Shown: positions 36,435 to 44,280 of the stretch, in pieces | How positions within the stretch are numbered: the first letter of the stretch is position 1 | How the letters are laid out: each line of letters begins with the position of its first letter | Assembly: GCA_029287355.1 (NCBI GenBank) | Contig: JARFRH010000247.1 | Coordinates: 1-64,000 of the forward strand | Source: Maribacter sp. | Lineage (GTDB): Bacteria; Bacteroidota; Bacteroidia; Flavobacteriales; Flavobacteriaceae | Reading direction: 5' to 3' | Length of the DNA stretch: 64,000 bases | Made by a program: the position numbers and the translations under genes | The notes under the pieces: generated by a model | Seen by the model: the letters and a program-made list of their open reading frames with translations, nothing else | The model's database searches: none | Told to the model about the DNA's origin: nothing

Positions 36435-36728
36435 ATCAATACCGGACCTATTGTGGGTGGGGTAGCGGGCACCAAAAAGTTTGTCTATGATATTTGGGGC
36501 GATACCGTCAATTTTGCCTCCCGTAGGGAGACCATGTCGGAAATTGGACGGGTAAAAATTTCGGAAAGCACCTATCAATTGGTGAAGGACCATTTTGATT
36601 GCACTCCCCATGGTGAAATATATGTCAAGAACCGGGGTATGATGCGAATGCATTTTGTAAATCATTTAACTACATCAAAGACGGATGACATCGAACTTGG
36701 TATCTTGGATAGTGGCAAGAAGGTTTGA
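36435..36728 (+). pseudogene. C-terminal remnant of a class III nucleotide cyclase
   Basis: Reading from 36435, the frame gives INTGPIVGGVAGTKKF, then 'YDIWGDTVNFASRRETMSE', 'GRVKISESTYQLVKD' and 'GEIYVKNRGMMRMHF', which matches the last third of the cyclase domain of the intact gene at 40657 at most positions. Everything upstream (metal-binding Asp residues, TPR and membrane parts) is absent; 36378-36434 in the same frame is unrelated and is closed by a TAA at 36375. Codons 5' to 'INTGP' mark a sharp breakpoint. The last 20 residues after 'FVNH' are not matched either. No functional cyclase could be made from it. It is divergent from the Pycsar-like effector, 141 bases away. Confidence 0.85.
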
Positions 36729-36754
36729 ATCATTTCACTTAATTACCAAATTCT

Positions 36755-36787
36755 TTTGATATCCTTACCAAAATCCTTTTATCTTTA
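36755..36787 (+). promoter_or_regulatory. Probable promoter of the serine dehydratase gene
   Basis: TTTG (36755-36758) as -33 element and TATCTTTA (36780-36787) as -7 element, separated by 21 bases, fit the Bacteroidota vegetative promoter with one mismatch. Transcription would begin near 36794, leaving a leader of about 34 bases before the ATG at 36828. Confidence 0.45.
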
Positions 36788-36827
36788 TAAAAGCTTGATT
36801 CTCAAATATTAAAATGTATTACACCCA

Positions 36828-38417
36828 ATGAAAAGTTATCCCAGTATTTTCAATGATGTCATCGGACCGGTCATGCGTGGCCCTTCAAGTTCACATTGTG
36901 CAGCTTCTTTGCGTATTGGCCGAATGTGTCGTGACTTAATGGAGGGTGACATCGAAGAAGTCTATATCGAATTCGACCCGAATGGTTCCTTGGCTACTAC
37001 CCACAAGGGGCAAGGATCAGATATGGGGTTGTTTGGGGGTTTCATGGGATGGGAAGCCGACGAAGAGCGGTTGCCCAATTATTTACAGGCCATTGAGGAA
37101 GCGGGGATTCAAGTTAAAATCGATATTCATCCCATCGGGGCTACACATCCCAATACCTATAAGATTAGCTTAAAAAACAACAAGGAGACCCGAATAGTAA
37201 CCGCCATTTCAACGGGAGGAGGCATGATCGAAATTATTGAAATCGATGGAGCACCGGTATCCATGGCCGGAGATTTTTGTCAGACTTTGGTCTATGTTAA
37301 ATCCCCCGCGAAGTTAATGGACCACATTAAAGCGTCTTTTGCTTATGATGATATTGGCTTACGCGAGGGAAATTCCACTTTTATTGAAATAAAATCGAAC
37401 CAATTCATTCCGGCTGGTCTACAGGCATCACTCCTTGAAATGAACGAGGTACTTTTCATTAAGAAAATGCACCCTATACTTCCTATAATGGCACGTAAGA
37501 ATCTTGCTGTTCCCTTTATTACCTGTAATGAAATGCTTGATTATAATAAAGGCAAGGATCTTGAATTATGGGAGTTGGCCGTTGCCTATGAAAGTATGCG
37601 CGGCAATATTTCGGAAGAAGTTGTTTTTGAAAAGATGCGTGCTATTTTGAAGCTTATGCAAAATGCCATCGACCTTGGCTTACAAGGAACGAAATATGCG
37701 GATCGCATTCTAGGCCCACAATCCTTGACTTTTCAGGAAAGGATGGATGGAAAAAAATTGGTGGCGGGCGATGTGCTGAACCAGGTAATTCTATACACTT
37801 CTGCCATGATGGAAGTCAAAAGCGCTATGGGTGTGATTGTAGCAGCACCTACTGCAGGCTCTTGTGGGGCCTTGCCAGGAGCACTTATTGGTATTGGCAG
37901 AACATTAGAACTATCCGAAGACGAAATGATAAAAGCATTGTTGGCAGCAGGAATTATTGGTGTTTTCATTGCCGCGCACGCTACATTTGCGGCGGAAGTC
38001 GGTGGGTGCATGGCTGAATGCGGATCAGGATCTGGCATGGCCGCGGCAGGTATCGTAGTATTAAAAAAGGGCACTTTGAACCAATCACTTTCAGCAGCTT
38101 CCATGGCCTTGCAATCCTGCTTAGGGATGATCTGTGATATGATTGCCGATCGGGTCGAGGCCCCATGTCTAAATAGAAATGTTATGGCGGCAACCAATGC
38201 TATTTCTTGTGCGAATATGGCCTTATCCGATTACGATCATTTGATTCCCTTAGATGAAGTAGTCGAGACCATGAAACGCGTGGGCGATGAACTGCCCAAT
38301 ACACATCGATGTACTGGTCTAGGCGGGTTGGCCATTACCAAAACCGCGAAGGAAATCGAGGCCAAGTTGGCCAAGGGGGAAATCAATACAAACAAGACCT
38401 TTTTTAAGGTTTGCTAG
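36828..38417 (+). CDS. sdaA: Iron-sulfur-dependent L-serine ammonia-lyase (serine dehydratase)
   Basis: 529 residues, a single chain carrying both domains. The beta domain (about 1-170) starts 'SIFNDVIGPVMRGPSSSHCAASLRIG' and includes 'SLATTHKGQGSDMGLFGGFMGW'. The alpha domain (about 200-529) has 'VIVAAPTAGSCGALPGALIG', 'ECGSGSGMAAAG' and 'EAPCLNRNVMAA', with the cysteines expected to bind a [4Fe-4S] cluster. It converts L-serine to pyruvate and ammonia in the cytoplasm. It has its own promoter and is not linked functionally to the cyclase fragment before it. Confidence 0.94.
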   Translation: MKSYPSIFNDVIGPVMRGPSSSHCAASLRIGRMCRDLMEGDIEEVYIEFDPNGSLATTHKGQGSDMGLFGGFMGWEADEERLPNYLQAIEEAGIQVKIDIHPIGATHPNTYKISLKNNKETRIVTAISTGGGMIEIIEIDGAPVSMAGDFCQTLVYVKSPAKLMDHIKASFAYDDIGLREGNSTFIEIKSNQFIPAGLQASLLEMNEVLFIKKMHPILPIMARKNLAVPFITCNEMLDYNKGKDLELWELAVAYESMRGNISEEVVFEKMRAILKLMQNAIDLGLQGTKYADRILGPQSLTFQERMDGKKLVAGDVLNQVILYTSAMMEVKSAMGVIVAAPTAGSCGALPGALIGIGRTLELSEDEMIKALLAAGIIGVFIAAHATFAAEVGGCMAECGSGSGMAAAGIVVLKKGTLNQSLSAASMALQSCLGMICDMIADRVEAPCLNRNVMAATNAISCANMALSDYDHLIPLDEVVETMKRVGDELPNTHRCTGLGGLAITKTAKEIEAKLAKGEINTNKTFFKVC

Positions 38418-38511
38418 ATCGACCTGGAATTTTGACGAGGTGTTTCTAATGAGTTGGTCTTTTACCAGATATCCTTTCCGCGTATTAAAATAATGGCATC
38501 ATTTACAGACG

Positions 38512-38847
38512 ATGAATAATACGACTAGAGTTTTAAGAACATGGAAAGGGTGGACAACCATGGAGAATGCTCCGATTTATGAGGACATGCTTATTTATGA
38601 GGTATTCCCTGAAGTAAAAAGAAAAGGCATTGACGGTTTAGAGAAAGCCAGTATTTCAACATTAAAAACAGAAGATGAAGTAGATTTTTTTCTTGTTCTA
38701 CAATTCGATCCACTTGATGCAGTAAAGAGTTTTGCGGGTGAAAATTATAAAAAGGCCTATATTCCCGATAATGCAAAACGCGTGCTTTTGAGATATGATA
38801 CTAATGCCCAACATTTTGACTTAAAGAAGGAGTTGATTTTATCATGA
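38512..38847 (+). CDS. ABM-domain (antibiotic biosynthesis monooxygenase-like) protein
   Basis: 111 residues, no signal peptide. The pattern 'RTWKGWTTMENAPIYEDMLIYEVFPEV...GIDGLEKASI', 'EVDFFLVLQFDPLDAVKSFAGENYKKAYIPDNAKRVL' is that of small dimeric alpha/beta-barrel ABM-like proteins. Members range from cofactor-free oxygenases to proteins of unknown function; no catalytic residues are conserved well enough to decide. It lies between serine dehydratase and the TauE/SafE permease, 64 bases before the latter. Confidence 0.75.
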   Translation: MNNTTRVLRTWKGWTTMENAPIYEDMLIYEVFPEVKRKGIDGLEKASISTLKTEDEVDFFLVLQFDPLDAVKSFAGENYKKAYIPDNAKRVLLRYDTNAQHFDLKKELILS

Positions 38848-38896
38848 AGAATTAATACAGCAGTTAAAAATATCTAAATTGCATTGAAACGCATCG

Positions 38897-38904
38897 TACA
38901 TTTG
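38897..38904 (+). promoter_or_regulatory. -7 element ahead of the TauE/SafE permease
   Basis: TACATTTG matches TAnnTTTG exactly and ends 7 bases before the ATG at 38912, so the message would be nearly leaderless. A TTG at 38879-38881 could be the -33 element, but its 15-base spacing is short. Confidence 0.35.
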
Positions 38905-38911
38905 ATACAAT

Positions 38912-39769
38912 ATGATTATAGTAATTTGGGTTTCATTGGCCGGTCTGGCGATTTGGTTTAGTATTGTTTTAACAAGAGACTTCTTAGCCCATAAAAATTC
39001 GTTGGAAGATAGTAGTTGGTTAAAAACCTCGATTATAGGCTTTGTGGTCAATTTTTTCGATGTCCTTGGTATCGGCGCCTTTGCTCCCCAAACGGCCCTT
39101 CTGAAATTTACCAAGCAAACAAAGGACAAACATATTCCAGGAACCATGAATGTGGCGAATACGCTACCTGTCTTATTCCAGGCTATCGTCTTTATTACCA
39201 TAATAGCGGTGGAGCCATTAACCATGGTACTCATGTTTGTTTCCGCTGCTTTGGGTGCGGTGATGGGCGCAGGGGTAGTAGCTAAAATGTCAGAGAAAAA
39301 GATTCGCTTGGTCATGGGCTTCGCTTTATTGGTTACTGCTTTTTTTATGGTGGCCACCAGTATGGAATGGATACAAGGAGGAGGGGAGGCCATCGGGCTC
39401 ACGAATGGTAAATTGGCTATCGCGGTAATTGCCAACTTTGGTTTAGGCGCATTGATGACTGCCGGTATCGGATTATATGCACCCTGTATGGCCTTGGTTT
39501 TTGCCTTGGGCATGTCGCCCCAAGTCGCTTTTCCGATTATGATGGGCTCCTGCGCTTTTTTGATGCCACCCGCTTCGGTACGTTTTATTCGGGAAAAGGC
39601 TTATAACAGAAAGGCTGCCGTTGCCATGGCCATTCCAGGTATTGTGGCCGTAGGTATTGCGGCATTTATTGTAAAGTCTTTACCCTTGGATGTGCTTCGA
39701 TGGGTAGTTATTGTAGTGATACTGTATACTTCAGGAGTGATGCTACATGCGGGATTTACTAGAAAATAG
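38912..39769 (+). CDS. Sulfite exporter TauE/SafE family permease
   Basis: 285 residues with about eight membrane helices in two repeats. Helical repeats begin 'TSIIGFVVNFFDVLGIGAFAPQTALLKFTKQTKD' and 'AVIANFGLGALMTAGIGLYAPCMALVFALGMSPQ', the typical N-F-D-x-L-G-x-G and G-x-G-x-Y-A-P loops of this family. Known relatives move sulfite, sulfonates, sulfolactate or other organic anions across the inner membrane. Substrate is unknown. The following 430 bases carry no recognisable gene. Confidence 0.85.
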   Translation: MIIVIWVSLAGLAIWFSIVLTRDFLAHKNSLEDSSWLKTSIIGFVVNFFDVLGIGAFAPQTALLKFTKQTKDKHIPGTMNVANTLPVLFQAIVFITIIAVEPLTMVLMFVSAALGAVMGAGVVAKMSEKKIRLVMGFALLVTAFFMVATSMEWIQGGGEAIGLTNGKLAIAVIANFGLGALMTAGIGLYAPCMALVFALGMSPQVAFPIMMGSCAFLMPPASVRFIREKAYNRKAAVAMAIPGIVAVGIAAFIVKSLPLDVLRWVVIVVILYTSGVMLHAGFTRK

Positions 39770-40200
39770 CTTTATCGGCCGAAAAAAACTCTGGATAATG
39801 GCCGCTACTTGTAGGACCTGGAATTTAGGTCGATAGTTGGCTATAAACCGTTCTGATTTTAGGCAAAGGCTTCCAATATCACTAGAAAGGCCCAGGTAGC
39901 CAGTGCTCCGATACTATGAACAGATGGTCTAAAACAAATTAGGGACTCTTAAAAACCTTGGGTAACCCGTGAAGGGCTTGCGGACAAAAAATGAAGGGAT
40001 TGGGAAATTTTTTGGCTGCGTTTACCAATAATTTCGATACCTTGTTCAAGCAAGGTCGATGCCTAGGCATGCGACGAATAACAAGGACAAAGGATAAACA
40101 AAAATCCCTTTGTATATTCATTCCGGTTGGATGAAATCATGCACGAATTCACACGGAATAAGAAGTGCTCATTAACGATTATAACCAAAAAAAATATATC
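39770..40200 (+). other. Gene-free stretch between the permease and the small cyclase-linked gene
   Basis: No convincing reading frame, terminator or promoter was found. The longest frame (60 codons on the minus strand, 39939-40121) has no homologous look. The sequence may contain decayed coding DNA: on the plus strand around 39990-40100 one frame reads 'KGLGNFLAAFTNNFDTLFKQ' before breaking off. The boundary near 40150 precedes the gene at 40201. Confidence 0.4.
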
Positions 40201-40653
40201 ATGGGAAAAGACGTATCTATTACATTAATTGTGAATGCAGAGGTTCTATATAATATATCAGCTCCAACACCTGGCGATATCAGTGCTAATTGTAGATTTG
40301 AAGGCGACACCCGGCCTCCCGGTAGTCCATTAGGGAGTTACGAAACGAATGTTTATCTTGACAAGAAAGTTACATGGGATGGCAAAAGGAGCGACCCCAA
40401 TGGCGTGGACAAACCTTATTCCGTAGATATTGACAATATAGTTTATGAACCCACGGGTACAGACAAAAATTTTTTCAATAGACAAATTGTTTGTGGAAAG
40501 AATGGAGTTGTTGATGTTAAAGTGAAGAATGACCCGAATTTGCTGAATCAAACCGATGTCTATACGATTAATTTCAGTATTGTCTATCCGCAAGGAAGTC
40601 AGGGGGTTCCCAAATATTATAATATTGATCCTCGATTAAAAGGTAATCCGTAA
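40201..40653 (+). CDS. Hypothetical soluble protein coupled to the TPR-cyclase
   Basis: 150 residues from the ATG at 40201 (MGKDVSITLIVN); the frame is open to 40165 but the upstream part reads as untranslated leader. There is no signal peptide or membrane segment. The chain alternates short beta-like segments with Gly/Pro-rich turns ('RFEGDTRPPGSPLGSYETNVYLDKKVTWDGKRSDPNG') and ends 'YYNIDPRLKGNP'. That C-terminal pattern loosely recalls AidA/PixA inclusion-body proteins, but the match is too weak to name it. It stops three bases before the cyclase ATG, so the two are almost certainly one operon; it may be a partner or target of cyclic-nucleotide signalling. Confidence 0.65.
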   Translation: MGKDVSITLIVNAEVLYNISAPTPGDISANCRFEGDTRPPGSPLGSYETNVYLDKKVTWDGKRSDPNGVDKPYSVDIDNIVYEPTGTDKNFFNRQIVCGKNGVVDVKVKNDPNLLNQTDVYTINFSIVYPQGSQGVPKYYNIDPRLKGNP

Positions 40654-40656
40654 AAT

Positions 40657-42486
40657 ATGATTATGTCCATAGATAGAAAAGCCTATTATTTACTGATAGG
40701 CTTCTTTTATTGCATTGTTCATTTAATGTCGGGCCAAGATCAGCGTATAGCGGATAGTCTTTCCAAGGTTTATCAGAATGATCGGTTGGCAGGTCTTGAA
40801 AAACTGGAATTACTCCGGAATTTAGCGTTTAACGAGTTGAGTGACCTTGAACTATCTAAGCGCTATGCTGAAGAACTAATTGCGCTTTCCAAATTAGAAA
40901 ACAACAATTTATACTTGTTTAGGGGCTATTATCAAAAAGGAAGTATTTATATAAATGCCGGAGATTTGGAAATTGCGTTGGATGCATATTTCAAGGGATT
41001 GGAGACCGCTTCCAAAGCGGCGTACCTGGAAGGTGAAGGGTCGGCTTACTATGCTATTGCGGACGTATATTCCGTCATGGGAAATTCCGATAACGCCGAA
41101 GAATACTACAATAAAGCAATTCAAATATTACGTAAGGCCGACGATTCGGTTTCCTTGGCAACGGCCTTATTGAACACGGGAGAGTATTATTTTAAAAACA
41201 GGAAATACGGCGCTGCATTACAGTTCAATGATGAAGCCAAGGTCATTTTTGAGCGTGTGCATAATCCTATCGGGATGGCTTATGCTATGGGAAATGCAGG
41301 CATGCTCTATGCAGAGCAGGGTAACGATGTACTGGCAGAAGCGAATATAAATGAAGCGATCACGATACTGGAGGAGCTTCAAGATTATTATCCCATTTCC
41401 GTGTATTTAACCTATATGTCCGACATCTATTTACGACGGAATGATCCAACAACCGCATTCAACTATGCTGAAAGAAGCCTTGAGCTGGCCACGGCATACG
41501 GTTTAAAAAAACAGATCAGCGATGCCATTTTAAAGCTATCGGAACTGAATGAAAATTTGGGGGATTTTGAGAAATCACACCATCACTACAAACAACATAT
41601 AGCCTATCGCGATAGCGTAAAAAATATTGAAGATGTGCAAAAAATGGCCGATCAGCGTACCAATTTTGAAGTCTCCCAAAAACAAATACAGCTTGATTTG
41701 GCAGAACAGCGAGAAAAAAACCAACGCAACATAACGATTGCGACGACAATCGCCCTGTTTTTAATTGGAATTTTTGCCTTCGGATTATTTAGACGCAATA
41801 CATTCATTAGAAAAACAAAGCAGATCATTGAGGAAGAACGAGACCGTTCGGATACCTTGTTGCGCAACATTTTACCAGAAGAAACGGCCGCGGAGTTAAA
41901 AATGCATGGTAAGGTGAAAGCGAAAAAAATAGAGTCCGCTACGGTACTCTTTACTGACTTTAAAGGTTTTACCCAGTATTCCGCTCATTTATCCCCGGAA
42001 GATTTGGTGGAAACCGTGGGTTTTTACTTCTCAAAATTCGACGAAATCGTCGAAAAACATGGACTGGAAAAAATCAAAACCATAGGGGATGCCTATATGT
42101 GTGCCGGGGGATTGCATGGATCAACTAAAACCCATCCAGAACAAATGGTGTTGGCCGCAACCGAAATAGCGCAATTTGTGAACAAAACGAAACTAGACGT
42201 AGCGGCTAGTGCCATGAATTTCGATATCCGTATAGGAATTAATACAGGTCCGGTAGTAGCAGGTGTGGTCGGCACCAAAAAATTCGCGTATGACATCTGG
42301 GGCGATACGGTAAATGTTGCCTCGCGCATGGAATCAATGTCCGAACCCGGAAGGATCAATATTTCAAATAACACATATGAGCTTATAAAATCGGAGTTCG
42401 ATTGCGAATATCGCGGCGAAATTGAAGCGAAAAATAGAGGAAAGATCAAGATGTACTTTGTCAAAGGTGCCAAGAGTAAGGTCTAA
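40657..42486 (+). CDS. TPR-containing membrane class III nucleotide cyclase
   Basis: 609 residues. Signal/anchor (about 1-25), a periplasmic TPR array (about 60-340: 'AYYAIADVYSVMGNSDNAEEYYNKAI' and similar), one membrane helix (about 365-382), a coiled coil (about 388-410) and a class III cyclase domain (about 420-600). Metal Asp residues are D434 ('LFTDFKGFT') and D478 ('KTIGDAYM'); K474 and D546 ('YDIWGDTVN') are the adenine-recognition pair, and N553 and R557 are transition-state residues, so cAMP is the likely product. It follows the small unknown gene by three bases. Its C-terminal third is nearly repeated by the fragment at 36435. Confidence 0.9.
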   Translation: MIMSIDRKAYYLLIGFFYCIVHLMSGQDQRIADSLSKVYQNDRLAGLEKLELLRNLAFNELSDLELSKRYAEELIALSKLENNNLYLFRGYYQKGSIYINAGDLEIALDAYFKGLETASKAAYLEGEGSAYYAIADVYSVMGNSDNAEEYYNKAIQILRKADDSVSLATALLNTGEYYFKNRKYGAALQFNDEAKVIFERVHNPIGMAYAMGNAGMLYAEQGNDVLAEANINEAITILEELQDYYPISVYLTYMSDIYLRRNDPTTAFNYAERSLELATAYGLKKQISDAILKLSELNENLGDFEKSHHHYKQHIAYRDSVKNIEDVQKMADQRTNFEVSQKQIQLDLAEQREKNQRNITIATTIALFLIGIFAFGLFRRNTFIRKTKQIIEEERDRSDTLLRNILPEETAAELKMHGKVKAKKIESATVLFTDFKGFTQYSAHLSPEDLVETVGFYFSKFDEIVEKHGLEKIKTIGDAYMCAGGLHGSTKTHPEQMVLAATEIAQFVNKTKLDVAASAMNFDIRIGINTGPVVAGVVGTKKFAYDIWGDTVNVASRMESMSEPGRINISNNTYELIKSEFDCEYRGEIEAKNRGKIKMYFVKGAKSKV

Positions 42487-42597
42487 GCACCATAATTTGA
42501 AGTGTTTCGGACATTCCCTGCACAACTACAATTCAAAAGAGGCAATTGATAGGGCTTTTAGGATAGTTATGTACTTGGGCTATGTAAGGTTAGAAAC

Positions 42598-44259
42598 TTA
42601 CTTTTTCTCAAAATCCGCCTCCATAAGAACCAAAAAATGAGGATCAAGGATCAGCCTTTCGGGTTCGAAATCGACGGAAAAGGCAAATGTGTTCGATTTT
42701 TCATTGAGCTGTACCCGTTTAATTTTCGATTTTTGGTCTTTCGACCCATATATACCCACCTCTAATGGCGTCTTGAAAAAACTGCCATCCGTTTGAACTT
42801 GATCAAGGCGCAACACAACTTCCTTTTTCCCTGAATCATATTCCCAGCTGCCTTTGTACTTCAACGCACCGGATTGGTATACCCATTGTTGAAAAAATTG
42901 TTGTAGATCCAAACCGGAAGCTTCCTCCATTTCCCTTTGAAAATCAGCTGTTGTGGCATTCGAATCTTTGTATCTTTTATAATACGCCCGAATACCTTTC
43001 CAGAAAACTTCCGTTCCAACAACCCCACGTAGCATATGTAAAATCCAACTGCCTTTTTGGTAAGTCTGTATGCTGGTCACTTTTGACATATCCGAAAGGT
43101 TATCATGTACAATACGATACGCTGGGTTTTTCCTTTGAAATTCGTCCACTCGTTTTTTACTGGATGCGAGTCCCTCCATAAAGGCATCCTTACCGTACTG
43201 GTGCTCAATGAAAAGTAAGGTAAAATAAGTGGCAAAACCCTCGCTTAGCCAAACATCGTCCCAATCATACTCGGTTACGGCATTCCCGAACCACTGATGT
43301 GCGATTTCATGGATGACTACATTCCTCCAGCGCTCATTTCTATCACCCACAACCGAGTTTTCACCGTAGAGAATGGCAGAAGCGGCTTCCATACCACCGC
43401 TTACGCTATTTGATTGAATGTTGGCCAATTTTTCATACGAAAAGGGTCCGATACGATCGCTGTAAAATTCCAATGCTTTTTTGGTGGGGATGGCAAAATC
43501 ATAAAATCCGGCGTCCCTATCTTGAGGATATACCCACGTCTCAATTGACTTCCCATCAAATCGATCGACATATTGAACGGCGAATTTGGCCACACCCAAT
43601 ACATATAGCCAAGTAGCAATAGGAACGGACTGTTTCCAATGTGTAAGACGCTCACCATTGACCAAATTGCTTTCTTCGACTTTCAAGCCATTGGAAACGA
43701 CCTGGTAGTGTGCCGGTGCGGTAATTATAAACTCACAAGTCGCTTTGTCATACGGATGGTCGATGGTAGCCAGCCAATTCCGGCCCTTATTAGGCCAATT
43801 GTCACTAAAAAAAGTACGGTCCCCATATTTATTATTTGCGATCTTAAGGCCAGTAGCTGGTACACCTTTATATAGGACCGTATAGCTACTGCGTTGATTC
43901 AAGACTGCCGGAGTGGGCAGTTGAATGGTCAAGGCATCATTTTCATGGGTGTATTCCAAGGTATTTCCCTCGGAAAGCACTTTACTAACAACCATGCCTT
44001 TATTTCCGAGTTTTTCCGAAGCCTTGATCAAATCTAGCCGCAAGGTGGTGACACCTGCCGCCAAGTATCGAATATCAATGGTCTCCTCACAACGTATTTC
44101 ATCCGTAGTATCCGATACATTGATGCGAAAGGTATAGTTTATGGCATCGATATTGGGATTTTTCGGGTACTTGTCCGAAAACGGAAATGCTAGCAAGGTT
44201 GAGAGTGGTAGGGCTAAAAGAATCAATAAAAAAAGGTTTTTCATACGAGTTAATTTCAT
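42598..44259 (-). CDS. M1-family zinc metallopeptidase
   Basis: 553 residues with a signal peptide (about 1-24). The zinc site is complete: HEIAH (His317, Glu318, His321) and Glu340 in 'LSEGFATYF'. The exopeptidase motif GxMEN is altered to 'GGMEAAS' (Glu291 kept, Asn replaced by Ala). The N-terminal part is the beta-sandwich of M1 aminopeptidases and the C-terminus is the short type. It trims peptides in the periplasm or at the cell surface. It is followed on the same strand, upstream, by the Xaa-Pro aminopeptidase gene (22 bases away), so the two form a peptide-degradation operon. Confidence 0.92.
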   Translation of the reverse strand: MKLTRMKNLFLLILLALPLSTLLAFPFSDKYPKNPNIDAINYTFRINVSDTTDEIRCEETIDIRYLAAGVTTLRLDLIKASEKLGNKGMVVSKVLSEGNTLEYTHENDALTIQLPTPAVLNQRSSYTVLYKGVPATGLKIANNKYGDRTFFSDNWPNKGRNWLATIDHPYDKATCEFIITAPAHYQVVSNGLKVEESNLVNGERLTHWKQSVPIATWLYVLGVAKFAVQYVDRFDGKSIETWVYPQDRDAGFYDFAIPTKKALEFYSDRIGPFSYEKLANIQSNSVSGGMEAASAILYGENSVVGDRNERWRNVVIHEIAHQWFGNAVTEYDWDDVWLSEGFATYFTLLFIEHQYGKDAFMEGLASSKKRVDEFQRKNPAYRIVHDNLSDMSKVTSIQTYQKGSWILHMLRGVVGTEVFWKGIRAYYKRYKDSNATTADFQREMEEASGLDLQQFFQQWVYQSGALKYKGSWEYDSGKKEVVLRLDQVQTDGSFFKTPLEVGIYGSKDQKSKIKRVQLNEKSNTFAFSVDFEPERLILDPHFLVLMEADFEKK

Positions 44260-44280
44260 GTAGCGAATAGGTTACAATAC

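Noticed and set aside
36420-36665. Minus-strand frame of 81 codons over the cyclase fragment
   Set aside because: Antisense shadow of the cyclase remnant, with no features of its own.
39939-40121. 60-codon minus-strand frame in the gap after the permease
   Set aside because: Too short, no homologous look and no promoter or start support.
40201-40653. Calling the small protein an AidA/PixA family member
   Set aside because: Only the C-terminal 'YxIDPxL' and the beta-rich character resemble it; the N-terminal signature is missing.
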